64,000 nt of DNA, taken from the NCBI RefSeq assembly GCF_000337195.1, contig NZ_AOID01000062.1, positions 16,447-80,446 on the forward strand. The letters are read 5' to 3'. Source of the stretch: Natrinema versiforme JCM 10478 (GTDB taxonomy: Archaea > Halobacteriota > Halobacteria > Halobacteriales > Natrialbaceae). Below the pieces are notes generated by a model. It saw nothing but the letters and a program-made list of their open reading frames with translations, searched no databases and was not told the origin of the DNA. Position 1 is the first letter of the stretch. Each line of letters starts with the position of its first letter. Both the position numbers and the translations under genes were made by a program. Positions 1 through 10,849 of the stretch are shown here, piece by piece.

Positions 1-20
1 GAGATGTGTATAAGAGACAG
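1..20 (+). other. Sequencing adapter (Nextera mosaic end) at contig start
   Basis: Bases 2-20 are the 19-bp Tn5 mosaic end used in Nextera libraries, and base 1 is the G that precedes it in the read-2 (i7-side) adapter. It is known library sequence, not genomic DNA. Its position at base 1 shows that the window begins at an untrimmed contig end. Confidence 0.95.
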
Positions 21-112
21 ATCCAGGGGCTACCGCGTGCATGTAACCACGACTAAACCTATGCCACTGATCAACAACCCTTATGCGTACCGAGTCGATT
101 CGCTGAGACAAG

Positions 113-1540
113 ATGGGACGTGAAAGTTGGTCGAGTCGGACAGGATTCATCCTGGCCGCGGTTGGAAGCGCCGTCGGCTTGGGGAATATCTGGCGGTTCC
201 CGTGGATGACTGCGGAGAACGGCGGCAGCGCCTTTCTGTTATTGTATCTGCTCATCGTCCTTACCGTCGGGGTGCCGGGCTTGCTGGCTGCGTTCGTGAT
301 TGGCCGACGGTCGAACCGGAACCCAGTCGGGGCGTTCAAATCGCTCGCCGGATCGCGCTTCTGGACGGCGTTGGGCGCGCTCTGTGTCGTCACCTCGATC
401 GTACTCCTGTCGTTCTACAGCGTTGTCGGCGGGTGGATCCTTCGCTACTTCCTCGAGAGCGCGACGGGTGCCTATTTCGCGGCTCCCGAGACCCACTTCG
501 CGACGATTAGCTACGGTGCCGAAGCGTTCGGGTATCAACTCGCCGTCCTCGCAATCACATCCCTGATCATCGCTGCGGGGATCAGACGCGGCATTGAGGC
601 AACGACGAAGGTGATGATGCCCGGCATCGTCGTGTTACTCATCGGACTCGCGATCTGGGCGGGCCAGCAGCCCGGCGCAACGCAGGGATACGAGTTCTAC
701 CTCGGGTTCGACGGTACCTACCTCACGGAGAACTTCCTGTCGATACTCGGGGCCGCTGCTGGCCAGGCACTGTTCACCCTCTCGATCGGCAGCGGGACGA
801 TGATCACCTACGCCTCCTACATCAACGACGATCGGTCGCTCCCCCTCGACGCCTCAGCCATCGCTGTGTTTAATCTCGGTATCGGCATCTTGGCCGGACT
901 CGTGGTGTTTCCGTTGCTGTTCTCGTTCGCATCGGGACCCACTGGGGGCGGTCCCGGTGCCCTGTTCGTTGGGATCGCCGGCGCGTTCGCGAGTCTGCCT
1001 GGCGGACGACTCCTCGGCGCAGTCTTCTTCCTCGTGGTTCTGCTCGCCGCCTTCACGAGCCTAGTCAGCATGCTCGAGATTCCGGTTTCGCTCCTGGTCG
1101 ACGAGTTCGACCTCGAGCGGTCAACGGCGACCGGCGGGCTCTTCGCGCTGGTCGCACTGACCGGCGGCGTGAACGCGTTCAACCCCGCAGTGTTTACGCT
1201 ATTCGCGGACCAGCTCGTTAATCTGCTTTTGGTGTTGGGCCTGACCGGGTTCATGCTGTACGCAGCCTGGGTACTCGGTCCGGCCGCGATCGAAGAGTAC
1301 CTCAAAGGCGCGGGACCGATCTCGCGCCCACTGGTAATCCCGTGGCGATACGCGATTGGGACCGTCTTCCCGGCGTTTCTCCTCTTTACGTTCTACACCG
1401 ACGTCGCAGCCCTCGTCGGGCTTTCAGTCGGAAGAGGGTCGTTGGTGGTCACGTCGCTGGTGACGCTGCTGGTACTCGTGGTAGTGGCCTGCCGCACCGT
1501 CTCCGAAACGCGACCGCAACTGAACGAGAGTGCGGACTGA
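113..1540 (+). CDS. NSS-family sodium-dependent transporter
   Basis: Predicted Na+-coupled importer of amino acids or related amines in the cell membrane, 475 residues. The N-terminus carries the family signature GNIWRFP followed by NGG and AF in the first membrane helix (about residues 10-45), and hydrophobic segments continue to about residue 460. This fits the 11-12 helix LeuT fold and the usual length. The ATG lies about 30 bases after a TTATGC box, as in a leaderless mRNA. It stands alone and its substrate cannot be read from sequence. A second, divergent NSS gene lies at 39018-40469. Confidence 0.9.
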   Translation: MGRESWSSRTGFILAAVGSAVGLGNIWRFPWMTAENGGSAFLLLYLLIVLTVGVPGLLAAFVIGRRSNRNPVGAFKSLAGSRFWTALGALCVVTSIVLLSFYSVVGGWILRYFLESATGAYFAAPETHFATISYGAEAFGYQLAVLAITSLIIAAGIRRGIEATTKVMMPGIVVLLIGLAIWAGQQPGATQGYEFYLGFDGTYLTENFLSILGAAAGQALFTLSIGSGTMITYASYINDDRSLPLDASAIAVFNLGIGILAGLVVFPLLFSFASGPTGGGPGALFVGIAGAFASLPGGRLLGAVFFLVVLLAAFTSLVSMLEIPVSLLVDEFDLERSTATGGLFALVALTGGVNAFNPAVFTLFADQLVNLLLVLGLTGFMLYAAWVLGPAAIEEYLKGAGPISRPLVIPWRYAIGTVFPAFLLFTFYTDVAALVGLSVGRGSLVVTSLVTLLVLVVVACRTVSETRPQLNESAD

Positions 1541-1811
1541 GAAGGCGGGTACTGCGAACGGTACCGACTGTCGTAACGTAGATCGCGTTCCCCGTTATCG
1601 GTGTTGTGAACCTGCTCAAATCGAACGCAATAAGCGCCGAAGGCTGACTAGCATATATTCATTCATTAGATAGCCGCAGTACGAGTCGTTAGCAGCAATA
1701 GAGGGTTGCTACTATGCGGTCGGGTGGAATGCTGACCTGCTGGTTCCCAACCGAGGGGACTCCTACTGATCCGGGAACAGAACTAAGTGATTTGACACAA
1801 AGGTGTTACTA

Positions 1812-2123
1812 ATGTCAAGTAATACTCCGTCGAACGGTGAGGAGCGTGTTGTTTCAGTGACGGAAAAAGGGCAGGCGACGATCCCAAAGCGGCTCCGGGA
1901 GAAACACGGAATTCCGGCGCCAGGACGAGTCAAATTCGTCGAGAACGAGGATGGAGAAATCGTGGTCCGACCAGTCGGCTCGATGCGAGAGTTCCGCGGT
2001 CTCGAGCGGGACGGCGATGCGGACCGTCCCGGAACAGCGGTCCTTCGCGAGGAACGCGAACGCGACAAACAGCGAGACGATGACGTAGTAGACCGTTTTT
2101 CCAGCGGCACGGAGGACGAATGA
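1812..2123 (+). CDS. vapB: AbrB/SpoVT-fold antitoxin (VapB-like)
   Basis: Short DNA-binding antitoxin. Residues about 12-50 form a SpoVT/AbrB swapped-hairpin domain (motif VSVTEKGQATIPKRLREKHG, then a valine-rich strand). The acidic and basic C-terminal tail would wrap the toxin. An in-frame GTG at 1803 would add three residues; the ATG at 1812 is preferred. The stop overlaps the start of the next ORF (ATGA), as in vapBC operons. The toxin gene is cut off by a transposon, so this antitoxin is probably now an orphan. Confidence 0.8.
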   Translation: MSSNTPSNGEERVVSVTEKGQATIPKRLREKHGIPAPGRVKFVENEDGEIVVRPVGSMREFRGLERDGDADRPGTAVLREERERDKQRDDDVVDRFSSGTEDE

Positions 2124-2250
2124 CGGACGCGATCGTTTTCGATACAGAACCACTCGTTGCCTATTTGGACGACGAGCCGGGGAGTGATACTGTCGAAGAG
2201 TGGATCGACCGAGTCGCGTCCGGCGAGATAGAGGGTTACATCAGTCCATT
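2120..2250 (+). pseudogene. vapC: vapC toxin, 5' fragment interrupted by a tnpB element
   Basis: The first 44 codons read as a PIN-domain ribonuclease: a hydrophobic strand with the first catalytic Asp (IVFDTEPLVAYL, Asp8), an acidic helix and then YISPL. From codon 45 the frame runs into the hairpin end of the insertion element. The remaining PIN acidic residues are not present, and the sequence beyond the element at 3676 does not give a clear PIN C-terminus in any frame. The toxin is therefore inactive. Confidence 0.75.
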
Positions 2251-2258
2251 GGCATCCT

Positions 2259-3542
<1,284 letters not shown>

Positions 3543-3920
3543 TACAATCGTAATTAGATACGATTGATTAAGTATATGTTAGAATATCAGGCCGTGCTAT
3601 CGTCGGTGGTTTGCGTCATTAATTGACGGCACGTATCCACGGCCTAAAGACCGTGGCATTGCGCCTGTTCAACCTGTAACGGCGTGGAAGAGACACTGCT
3701 CGAGCGGACAGTACGACTTCGAGTCACTGAGAATCGGATAGAAGTTGATAGGGGTCTTCCCGAACATGATAGCTGTCGCGCAACCCGCTGTGCGACAGAC
3801 CGCACGATCCAATCAGCCACCTACCAACACCCTACTGTGGCCTCCGGCGACGGGTCCCCCCCTTCCCGTCGTCGGCCCTGTCGCTTTTCGGCCCTCGGAC
3901 GATTCTATCTCCCTGCCCAA

Positions 3921-4358
3921 TCACTGCGTCAGTTCGACTTGTATCGACTTCGCCGTGCTGAGTACCTGCCCGGTGATGTCCTCTTGGAGGTAGCGACCGG
4001 ACAGTCGCTCGAGGAGGCCACAGACCCCGATTGCAGCGGCTGGCTCGCGCTCGTCGAGGCCGAACGAGGTTTCAACACCGACAACGCTCTCGAACTGTTC
4101 TTGTCTGGAAAACGCAATCCCGTTGTCTCGGATCGATCGGCGTTCCGTCTCGAGCGACTGTTCGGTTGAAAGGGTGTTGTTAGTCACTGCTAGGAGGCCG
4201 TGTTCCGAGACGATTTCGTCGATCCGATCGGACTCGAGCGTGGCGTGTTCGGAGTCCTCTCGACGCTCACCGAGCGGACGACCGTTTCCATCGTGACCGG
4301 CAAGCGGTTCTACTACGACCCCGTCTAGCGTCACGAAGACGGCGCGGTCGCCGAGTCA
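3921..4358 (-). pseudogene. IclR-family regulator, decayed C-terminal fragment
   Basis: The minus-strand frame shows the IclR effector-domain tail: DEIVSEHGLLAVTNNTL, then an Arg-Asn-Gly-Ile-Ala-Phe segment, GVVG-like strands and a closing helix ending in VELTQ. This compares well with the intact IclR genes at 45316, 51655 and 62419. Upstream the match breaks: a TGA stop precedes LGDRAVFVTLDG, the middle of the effector domain is unrecognisable and no HTH is present. It is a relic beside the transposon insertion. An active short protein is unlikely. Confidence 0.65.
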
Positions 4359-4524
4359 TAGAATCTCGAGTGAGCGTTCCGTCCGTGCCCGTAGTAGCAG
4401 GCTGCAGCAGCACTCACTCGAGCGGTGATCCCATCTCGCTCTTGGTTTCTGGCGGTTCACTGAATAGTGGCGTTGCCTTACAGTAAGGGCCAGCTTATGC
4501 ACAGTGTGCCGATGAATATGAGTG

Positions 4525-4887
4525 ACATCCTCCCACGACTAAAGTCGTGGGCTTCCCACGCCCACCAACGGGCGGTTCGGTGGTCTCTTCGGGTTTCAGA
4601 CCCGACGTGCCGGTGGGAGTGCCACGCCCCCGTTACTCCTATCCCGCGAAGGACTCGGAGGTATCTGATTATGTTGTGTCGGTTCTGCTGTCCACGGGCT
4701 TACTTTTTGATGAGGCAAACACCGAGTCAACTGCCAGTTTATGGACTGCCGAGAACCGATGGGAATCCATCGTCCCGACACCATCAGAGACGGCAGGTGG
4801 ACGCTCAAATGTTGCGGTTTGGGCGGTTGTGAACCGTGCGGCGATTCATCCCACGACTGAAGTAGTGGGTTTTCTCGCCTCAGTTCT
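4525..4887 (-). mobile_element. Non-autonomous MITE with IS200/IS605-type ends
   Basis: A 363-bp unit with no gene. The right-end hairpin is at 4532-4551 (flanked on the minus strand by AGGATGTCA) and the left-end hairpin at 4850-4869 (preceded on the minus strand by GAGAAAA). The left flank on that strand is TTAT (4888-4891). These features match the ends of the tnpB element at 34516-35970. The unit ends 10 bp before the stop codon of the gene at 4898. It could move only with a transposase supplied in trans. The interior may be a guide-RNA relic, but this is not shown. Confidence 0.7.
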
Positions 4888-4897
4888 ATAACAGGCA

Positions 4898-5707
4898 CTA
4901 CGTATATGCTCGAAGTGTCGACAACAAATCGCCGTCCAGTGCTCGCTCAGCCGACGCCAGCAATTCACCCATATTGTGGATCTGCCAGAAACCCACGTAT
5001 GTGGCAAGAATGGGGTTCTCACCGTAGTCTTCTGCCCAGCGCCCCAAGGGAACGTCCGCAACTGACTCGATATATACGAACTCCGTCCCGTTCACTGTCA
5101 CACGTAGCGGGTCTACTGAAACGGATTGAGCGGGGAGCTCGCTCCGAGGTACAAGTGTTGCACAATGGTTCGGTGGGAAGACAAGCCCCGTTTTGTAATT
5201 AAAAGGCGGACGAGAAAGGAGCCCAGCCAGGAGAACGGCTTTGTCATCACAGTCACCCTCACCGTCCACAAGGGTCTCAGATGGGTAGCGGACGTATTCA
5301 GTAGTCCCCGTTGACTCTCTATCTGTGGCGTAGTCAATAGTGTCAACGAAGGATTGGACGGCATGAAGCGCCTGAGGAATAGAGGAAGACGAGTCTATGA
5401 TGCGGCGGACAACGCCGTCGAGAAATTCGTTCTTTTGAGCAGCAGTAACAGCGTTTGAAATCGCGGCTTTTTCCTCACGGGCCGTCCGGTAAACGGTTCT
5501 GGGGATAGTTACGCGAACGTCCTCTTTCACACGCGGTGTCCGAACGGAATATTGACGGACGATATTTCCTCGGCTCTGCTCTTGTGTTCTCGAAACACAG
5601 CCTGCTACTGCGCCCATACCGGTTACGAGCGTCGCAAGCACCCCACGTCGCCCGTAACGATCGGTCTCACTGTTCTCCTCTTGAGAGGGTCCGTGCTGAT
5701 GGGACAT
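4898..5707 (-). CDS. Tat-exported lipoprotein with transglutaminase-like domain
   Basis: 269 residues from the ATG at 5707, chosen because it puts a Tat signal (RRG at about residue 20) and a lipobox (AVAGC) at the N-terminus; an upstream ATG at 5773 would bury it. The mature part has a papain-like transglutaminase core with a plausible triad: Cys153 in GEGDCDD, His181 in PNHCATL and Asp199 in SVDPLRV. It probably acts on surface proteins as a protease or cross-linker, but the substrate is unknown. Its GC content is visibly lower than that of the phosphonate genes next to it. A MITE ends just downstream. Confidence 0.7.
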   Translation of the reverse strand: MSHQHGPSQEENSETDRYGRRGVLATLVTGMGAVAGCVSRTQEQSRGNIVRQYSVRTPRVKEDVRVTIPRTVYRTAREEKAAISNAVTAAQKNEFLDGVVRRIIDSSSSIPQALHAVQSFVDTIDYATDRESTGTTEYVRYPSETLVDGEGDCDDKAVLLAGLLSRPPFNYKTGLVFPPNHCATLVPRSELPAQSVSVDPLRVTVNGTEFVYIESVADVPLGRWAEDYGENPILATYVGFWQIHNMGELLASAERALDGDLLSTLRAYT

Positions 5708-5937
5708 AACGGAGTCTTCTGGCGCTTTCGGGAGTCTGACGGCACTGATTAGAAGGGGGTATGGTACACGCAAAACGGCTGCTATGAGGAATCCCCTGTG
5801 ATATATACACAGTATAGGATATGCGTCTGTGGCGGGATAGCTAGCTCACTGCTGGCGGAACGATCGAGGTTGACCCCCGTGAGCCAGTCGGATCGAAGCG
5901 CCGGCAGCTTGGATGGGTCACGACGGAAACTGATCAC

Positions 5938-6954
5938 TCAATCGGGACACTCACACTCACGAGCGCACTGCTGGATCGCAATACCAGCGATGTTCGCGCC
6001 GTACTCGCCGGTTCGACGGATACTGTTGAGGAGGAGGCCGACGACATAGGCCTCGGCAGGATCGTCGTGGGCATAGAGGTCCCGATCGAGCGATCTGAGG
6101 TCTGCCGTCAGTTCGTCCCGTTGGGTAAGCGCCGTTTGTGCCCCCTCGACTCCGGCGTCGGCAAGGATCACGTCCGCAGCGCTATTGATAATCTGTCTGG
6201 AACTCGAGGCCAACGAATCGATCCGGTCCTCGAAGCTCGCCGGTATTGTGACTTCGGGATCGGAGGTAAAGCGAGCGATCCTTTCGGCGTGATCTGCAAT
6301 GCGCTCGAACTGCCGGCAGACGTAGTAGTATTCGAACAGTTCGTCCCGGGTGTACTCGAGTTTCTCGACCTCGTGGAGGTTCGTCAGCGCCCGTCGGAAG
6401 TGGCGAGTCACCATCGCGAACAACTTGTCGGCCTCGTTGTCGCGGTCGATGACGCGCTGTGCCAGCGTCTCGTCGTCGGTCAGGACGGCACTCACCGCAT
6501 CACGGTGCATCCCGAGCATCACGAGGCGGAGGCGAAGCATCGACTTGCGTATGTCGACGTTCTCGGCATCGATGAGGTTCGTCAGCCGTATTTTGGTGTC
6601 ACCGGCTTCCAGCAACTCGAATCCAGAGAGGTTCGCGACCGTGTCCTCGATGATCTCACGATGTTCGGTCGAGTGTCCCGTCCTGTCGACCAGCGTCACC
6701 GTATCGAAGCCGACGGCGTGCAGCGCGTGAATCCACTGTCTGATGGCGCTGTCTGAGTCTGTCGAGACGTCCACAGTCGTCGACCGTGTCTCCGTCGTTC
6801 GGTCCGCCCCCGTCTCGACCAGCAGCGAACCGTCGCCGTTGGGATACAGCGAGAGCGCGGATCCAGCGTCGATGCCGTGTTCCTGTGCCCACGACTTCGG
6901 AAGCGAGATCGTGTACGTCGTCCCCCCGGAGAGCTGAACTTTCCGTGTCTCCAT
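5938..6954 (-). CDS. AbrB-PhoU fusion regulator
   Basis: 338 residues from ATG 6954; longer upstream reading lacks any domain. Residues about 1-45 form an AbrB/SpoVT DNA-binding domain (METRKVQLSGGTTYTISLPKSW). Residues about 120-335 form two PhoU-like three-helix bundles with conserved acidic and Arg positions (for example FERIADHAERIARF). Such haloarchaeal proteins are thought to link phosphate signalling directly to DNA. It is divergent from a second PhoU-type gene at 7155 and lies next to the phosphonate operon, so control of phosphonate uptake is a reasonable inference. The true transport partner is not in the window. Confidence 0.8.
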   Translation of the reverse strand: METRKVQLSGGTTYTISLPKSWAQEHGIDAGSALSLYPNGDGSLLVETGADRTTETRSTTVDVSTDSDSAIRQWIHALHAVGFDTVTLVDRTGHSTEHREIIEDTVANLSGFELLEAGDTKIRLTNLIDAENVDIRKSMLRLRLVMLGMHRDAVSAVLTDDETLAQRVIDRDNEADKLFAMVTRHFRRALTNLHEVEKLEYTRDELFEYYYVCRQFERIADHAERIARFTSDPEVTIPASFEDRIDSLASSSRQIINSAADVILADAGVEGAQTALTQRDELTADLRSLDRDLYAHDDPAEAYVVGLLLNSIRRTGEYGANIAGIAIQQCARECECPD

Positions 6955-7154
6955 ATACGGACCGCCATCGACCAAGAACACCTTAAGGTTGGTATGACTG
7001 GTCCGTGCCGATACCGAGGAGAATATATCAGTATTTATGATTGTATGTGGATGCGTGGTTTGAACCGGGTCCGTTTTGATCCGGTCACGGAGATATATAG
7101 CCGTCCGGACAGTCTGTTGCACAACTCTAACATCGGGAGCCGAGATCAGCGGGT

Positions 7155-8060
7155 ATGTCCCGCCAAACATGGCAGCGCCCGCTCGGGGCGGGCGGCCGTG
7201 ACGCGACGCGTGTCCACATCGTCGAAGCGATCGACAGGACCGCACCCGAAACGAAAGCGGAACTGGCCCGGACGGTCGATATCTCCGAACAGTACCTCTC
7301 GGAGCTATTGCAGGAACTCAAAGCCGCGGACATCGTGCGCAAAGGCTACGTCGTCGATGACGCGGCACTGTATGATAATTCGAGGCATATCTCGAAACTA
7401 TACGGGTCCGATACCAGCGTCACGGAGATGGTCTCGAATGCGGAGAGCGGTGATCACGGAACGGAGGTACTGGAACTGCTCGACCGTCTGGAGTCGGTGA
7501 CTACACAGCAGTACGACGCCGCCCGTGCAGCGTTTCTCGGCGAGGATGTCGAGCAGTCAGCCAAGACCCTTGAGTCGCTCACTAACGAGCGCTACTCGGC
7601 AGTCCTCGCGGAACTGAAGTCGTACACGCTGACGACCGACTGGCCGGGCAACCGCATCGCAGCGGACTTGTCGACTATTGCGACGAACCTCGAAATCGTC
7701 GGGGATCGTGCCTGTTTCATCGCCGCTGTCGTCGACCGCGAGGACACCGACGCGAGCGGTATCGTCGGTGAGCGCATGACTGACATCTTTGCCTCGGGCG
7801 CACGAATTAACGACTACCTCTCGCGGATCTTGTTCGACTGTGAGCTCGAGGTTCACGGACAGCTCCGCGAGCAGGAGGAAATCGTCCATCGAGACCTAGA
7901 CGAACTGTTCGAACTCGTGACGGCATACGATCCGGACATGTACGGCTATCTGGTGACGATTACGCGAGCGCTCGAGCGAGCGATCTACTACTGGGTCGAC
8001 GCGGCGGAGCTGGCGGTGCAAATCCACTCTGGTCTCCAACCGGATCACGTCGAAATTTGA
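7155..8060 (+). CDS. Winged-helix protein with PhoU-like domain
   Basis: 301 residues. Residues about 18-70 read as a winged helix (AELARTVDISEQYLSELLQE, then a wing with DIVRKGY). The rest is helical with PhoU-type features (LEIVGDRACFIAAVV and a closing helix ALERAIYYW). The DNA-binding head is HTH rather than AbrB, unlike the divergent partner at 5938-6954. The two starts are 200 bp apart and share an AT-rich stretch at about 7020-7110 that should hold both promoters. It is likely a phosphate-responsive regulator of the neighbouring phn genes, by context only. Confidence 0.7.
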   Translation: MSRQTWQRPLGAGGRDATRVHIVEAIDRTAPETKAELARTVDISEQYLSELLQELKAADIVRKGYVVDDAALYDNSRHISKLYGSDTSVTEMVSNAESGDHGTEVLELLDRLESVTTQQYDAARAAFLGEDVEQSAKTLESLTNERYSAVLAELKSYTLTTDWPGNRIAADLSTIATNLEIVGDRACFIAAVVDREDTDASGIVGERMTDIFASGARINDYLSRILFDCELEVHGQLREQEEIVHRDLDELFELVTAYDPDMYGYLVTITRALERAIYYWVDAAELAVQIHSGLQPDHVEI

Positions 8061-8308
8061 GGCGCACGGACCGACCGCCAGCCACGAACGACCGGCACGA
8101 GCCCGTCAGGAACTGACCGAGCACGCTCACGGCCCTGACGAGCGCACGCCGCTCCTGCCTCCGTAGCGATTCGAGCGACCGCGAGGTTCGACGAGCAACG
8201 CCTCGATGAGACTGATACCCGTTTTCAGGTGGAGGGAACCACTCGAACGTGGCCAATTGTGAAAGAGAAAACCACTTGCTGAGATCGCTCCGTCTGGGTC
8301 CGAAGCCG

Positions 8309-8974
8309 TCAGTCCGAGGGTACCCGATCGGGCTCCGCAGGCGCGTATCTCGAGAGAAAGGTCTCCAGATCGCGGAACGCGTCGAGCCGCTCGGCCAGCG
8401 TCGCGTGATCCCAGTGCCACCACTCGGTCGCCTCGACTCGAGCGGCGACGTCCTCGGAGAACCGTCGGCGGATCGGTTCGGCAGGGACCCCGGCGACGAC
8501 AGTGTAGGCGGGGACGTCCCTGGTGACGACGGCACCGGCACCGACAACCGCACCGTTACCGATAGTGATGCCAGGCAGGACGATTGCACCGTGGCCGATC
8601 CAGACGTCATGACCGATCTCGACCGGCTGATCGGCCCGCCATTCGAATATCGACTCGTCGTCGCTGCCGAGGTCGTACATCGCCGTCCGGTAGGTGAAGT
8701 GGTGGGCCGTCGGGCGGTCGATCGGATGGTTCGTCGGGCCGAGCCGAGCGTCGGCCGCGACGTTGCCGAACTTCCCGACGGTGGCGTAATCGAGTTGGAC
8801 CCGCTCCATGAGATAGGTGTACTCCCCGATGGCCGACTCGTTGAGCCGGGCGTGGGGCCGAACCTCCGTCCATGCTCCGAGTTCGCTCTCGGTGATCGAG
8901 ACGGGGTCGTGCAGCGTTGGTTCCGGCCCGAGCGTGCGCGTCCGATCCGGCCCGTAGTCCTCGTAGTAGGTCAC
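8309..8974 (-). CDS. Phosphonate-cluster hexapeptide acetyltransferase
   Basis: 221 residues. A left-handed beta-helix acyltransferase with hexapeptide repeats ([20 protein letters not shown], then [18 protein letters not shown]) and the usual HP/HH segment for acetyl-CoA and substrate ([12 protein letters not shown]). It matches the transferase subfamily found in C-P lyase clusters, where it is thought to acetylate aminoalkylphosphonates or an intermediate. Its start overlaps the phnE stop (ATGA), so it is the last gene of the phnD-C-E operon. The exact substrate is unknown. Confidence 0.8.
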   Translation of the reverse strand: MTYYEDYGPDRTRTLGPEPTLHDPVSITESELGAWTEVRPHARLNESAIGEYTYLMERVQLDYATVGKFGNVAADARLGPTNHPIDRPTAHHFTYRTAMYDLGSDDESIFEWRADQPVEIGHDVWIGHGAIVLPGITIGNGAVVGAGAVVTRDVPAYTVVAGVPAEPIRRRFSEDVAARVEATEWWHWDHATLAERLDAFRDLETFLSRYAPAEPDRVPSD

Positions 8975-10002
8975 TGTCCGCGTCGCCCCATCGTCGAGGC
9001 GAGGATGTTCCGCGGTGCGTTGGCGAAGGCTTCGATGATGCCCGACGTTTCGACATCGTCATCGTCGCGGAGGGCCGAGCGGACTCGCTGGCTGGCTAAT
9101 TCGACGGAGGCAGCCAGCAGGAAGATGAGGATGATACAGGCCATCATCTCCGTGTAGTTGAACGTCTGGCGCTGGATGTACAGCTCCAGTCCCAGCCCCC
9201 CCGCACCGATGATTCCCAGACCGATGGCGGCCCGGACGTTGTGTTCGAGGTCGAACGCGATCCAAGCGATGAACTGCCGGAATACTTGACTCAGCATCCC
9301 AAAGGAAACGATCTGTGACCGGTTCGCTCCGGTCGAACGGATTCCCTCGATGGGGCCGTCTTCGATCTCTTCGAGTTCATCGGTAAACAGCCGCCCCAGG
9401 TAGCCCGTGGTGTCGACCATGATTGCCAGCGCACCGGTGAAGGGGGTGACGCCCGCGAGCGGAATCAGGATCAGGAACCACACCAGCCCCGGGATGGCAC
9501 GGATGAGGCTCATCGTCCCGCGGAAGACGAAGTTGAACGGGTAGGGGATGACCCGTTCGCTGGACATGACGCCGAAAAACAGCGCCAGTGGCAGGCCCAG
9601 CACTGTTCCGGCGAACGCCACAGCCATCGTAACGAACATCGCGCCCCAGACGATCTGGCCTTCCTCGACGGTGAGAATTAGGTTCTCCTCGATCATGAAG
9701 CTCACGTAGGCACCCAGATCGACAAACGGGATGCCGAAGTACGTCGTCGGCGGGAAATACTCTAGCAACGCCTCATAGAACTGGTCGAGTTGCCCGACCA
9801 GTTCCGCGAGGTTGAACCCGATAACGCGGAGGCTGGCATAGAACAGCAGACCGGTCGCGAGTAATCCGGCCAGCATCCAGAGCCGACGCTTCGTCTTGCG
9901 GCGCTTCATATCCTGCAGTTTCTGTTCGGCCGGTGAGTCGCCGATCTCTCCGTACCCGAAGTACGCCGCGAGTGAGTCCCCTTCGGACGGCGGTGCACTC
10001 AT
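8971..10002 (-). CDS. phnE: Phosphonate ABC transporter permease PhnE
   Basis: 343 residues. An N-terminal cytoplasmic segment is followed by a membrane anchor (residues about 38-58), a periplasm-like loop and a five-helix permease core with the EAA-type loop (about residues 215-235, [16 protein letters not shown]). This is the membrane channel for phosphonate uptake with PhnC and PhnD. The start overlaps the phnC stop by four bases. It is longer than bacterial PhnE (about 260 residues) because of the N-terminal extension, which is common in haloarchaeal versions. Confidence 0.9.
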   Translation of the reverse strand: MSAPPSEGDSLAAYFGYGEIGDSPAEQKLQDMKRRKTKRRLWMLAGLLATGLLFYASLRVIGFNLAELVGQLDQFYEALLEYFPPTTYFGIPFVDLGAYVSFMIEENLILTVEEGQIVWGAMFVTMAVAFAGTVLGLPLALFFGVMSSERVIPYPFNFVFRGTMSLIRAIPGLVWFLILIPLAGVTPFTGALAIMVDTTGYLGRLFTDELEEIEDGPIEGIRSTGANRSQIVSFGMLSQVFRQFIAWIAFDLEHNVRAAIGLGIIGAGGLGLELYIQRQTFNYTEMMACIILIFLLAASVELASQRVRSALRDDDDVETSGIIEAFANAPRNILASTMGRRGQ

Positions 10003-10823
10003 GCTTCGATCCCTCGCTGGGCGTCTTCAGCCGCTCCCTCGCTGGGGTCGTCGCCGATCGCGTCGAGGGCCTCCTCGACGGTTTTTTCCTGGTCGGCTAG
10101 CCCGACGGTTTCGACGCTTCCGTAGAGGTCATCGATCAGCTCGGGCGTGAGTTCGTCGCGGCCGACGTCGAATAGCTTCCGGCCGTCGCGCAGGCCGATG
10201 AACCGGTCGCCGAAGTGAGCGGCGATATTGACTTGGTGGAGGCTCACCAGCGCGGTCACGTCGTGTTCCTTGGCGGCCTTTCGGAGATACCCCATTACCG
10301 TCTCGGCGCTCGAGGGGTCGAGGCTGGCGACCGGTTCGTCGGCGAGCAACAGGCGCGGGTCCTGTACCAGCGCGCGAGCAATGCCGACGCGTTGTTGCTG
10401 GCCGCCGGACATTTGGGAGACCCGCTGGTGGCTCTCGTCCAGCAGGCCGACGGTCTCTAAGGCTTCCAGCGCGCGGAGTTTGTCCTCGCGTGACTGCCAC
10501 TGGAGCATGCTCTTGAGCATCGAGACGCGATTGAGCGACCCCGTGAGCGCGTTGAGGTACGCCGAGACGCCGTCGACGAGGTTGTGCTGCTGAAAGATCA
10601 TACCGATCTCCGTCTGTGACCCCGTGATCGGCTCGTCGTCGAGGGAGATGCTCCCCTCGGTCGGGTCGGTCAATCCGTTGATACACCGCAGCAGCGTCGA
10701 CTTGCCAGCGCCGGATTCCCCTAGTAGGACGGCGAACTCGTCTTCGATCTGGAACGACACGTCTTCCAGAGCCGTCACGTCCCCGTACTGTTTCGACAAG
10801 TTCTCGACTTTGAGTGTACTCAT
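9999..10823 (-). CDS. phnC: Phosphonate ABC transporter ATPase PhnC
   Basis: 274 residues. Walker [10 protein letters not shown], signature SGGQQQR, Walker [14 protein letters not shown] and the H-loop ([10 protein letters not shown]) are all present. The sequence fits PhnC: the segment about residues 75-120 containing [14 protein letters not shown] is typical of this subfamily. It powers uptake through PhnE. It lies 26 bp downstream of phnD and overlaps phnE. The acidic C-terminal tail beyond residue 245 is a halophile-type extension. Confidence 0.93.
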   Translation of the reverse strand: MSTLKVENLSKQYGDVTALEDVSFQIEDEFAVLLGESGAGKSTLLRCINGLTDPTEGSISLDDEPITGSQTEIGMIFQQHNLVDGVSAYLNALTGSLNRVSMLKSMLQWQSREDKLRALEALETVGLLDESHQRVSQMSGGQQQRVGIARALVQDPRLLLADEPVASLDPSSAETVMGYLRKAAKEHDVTALVSLHQVNIAAHFGDRFIGLRDGRKLFDVGRDELTPELIDDLYGSVETVGLADQEKTVEEALDAIGDDPSEGAAEDAQRGIEA

Positions 10824-10849
10824 TGTGTTGAAAAGCGTATTTCAAGCGG

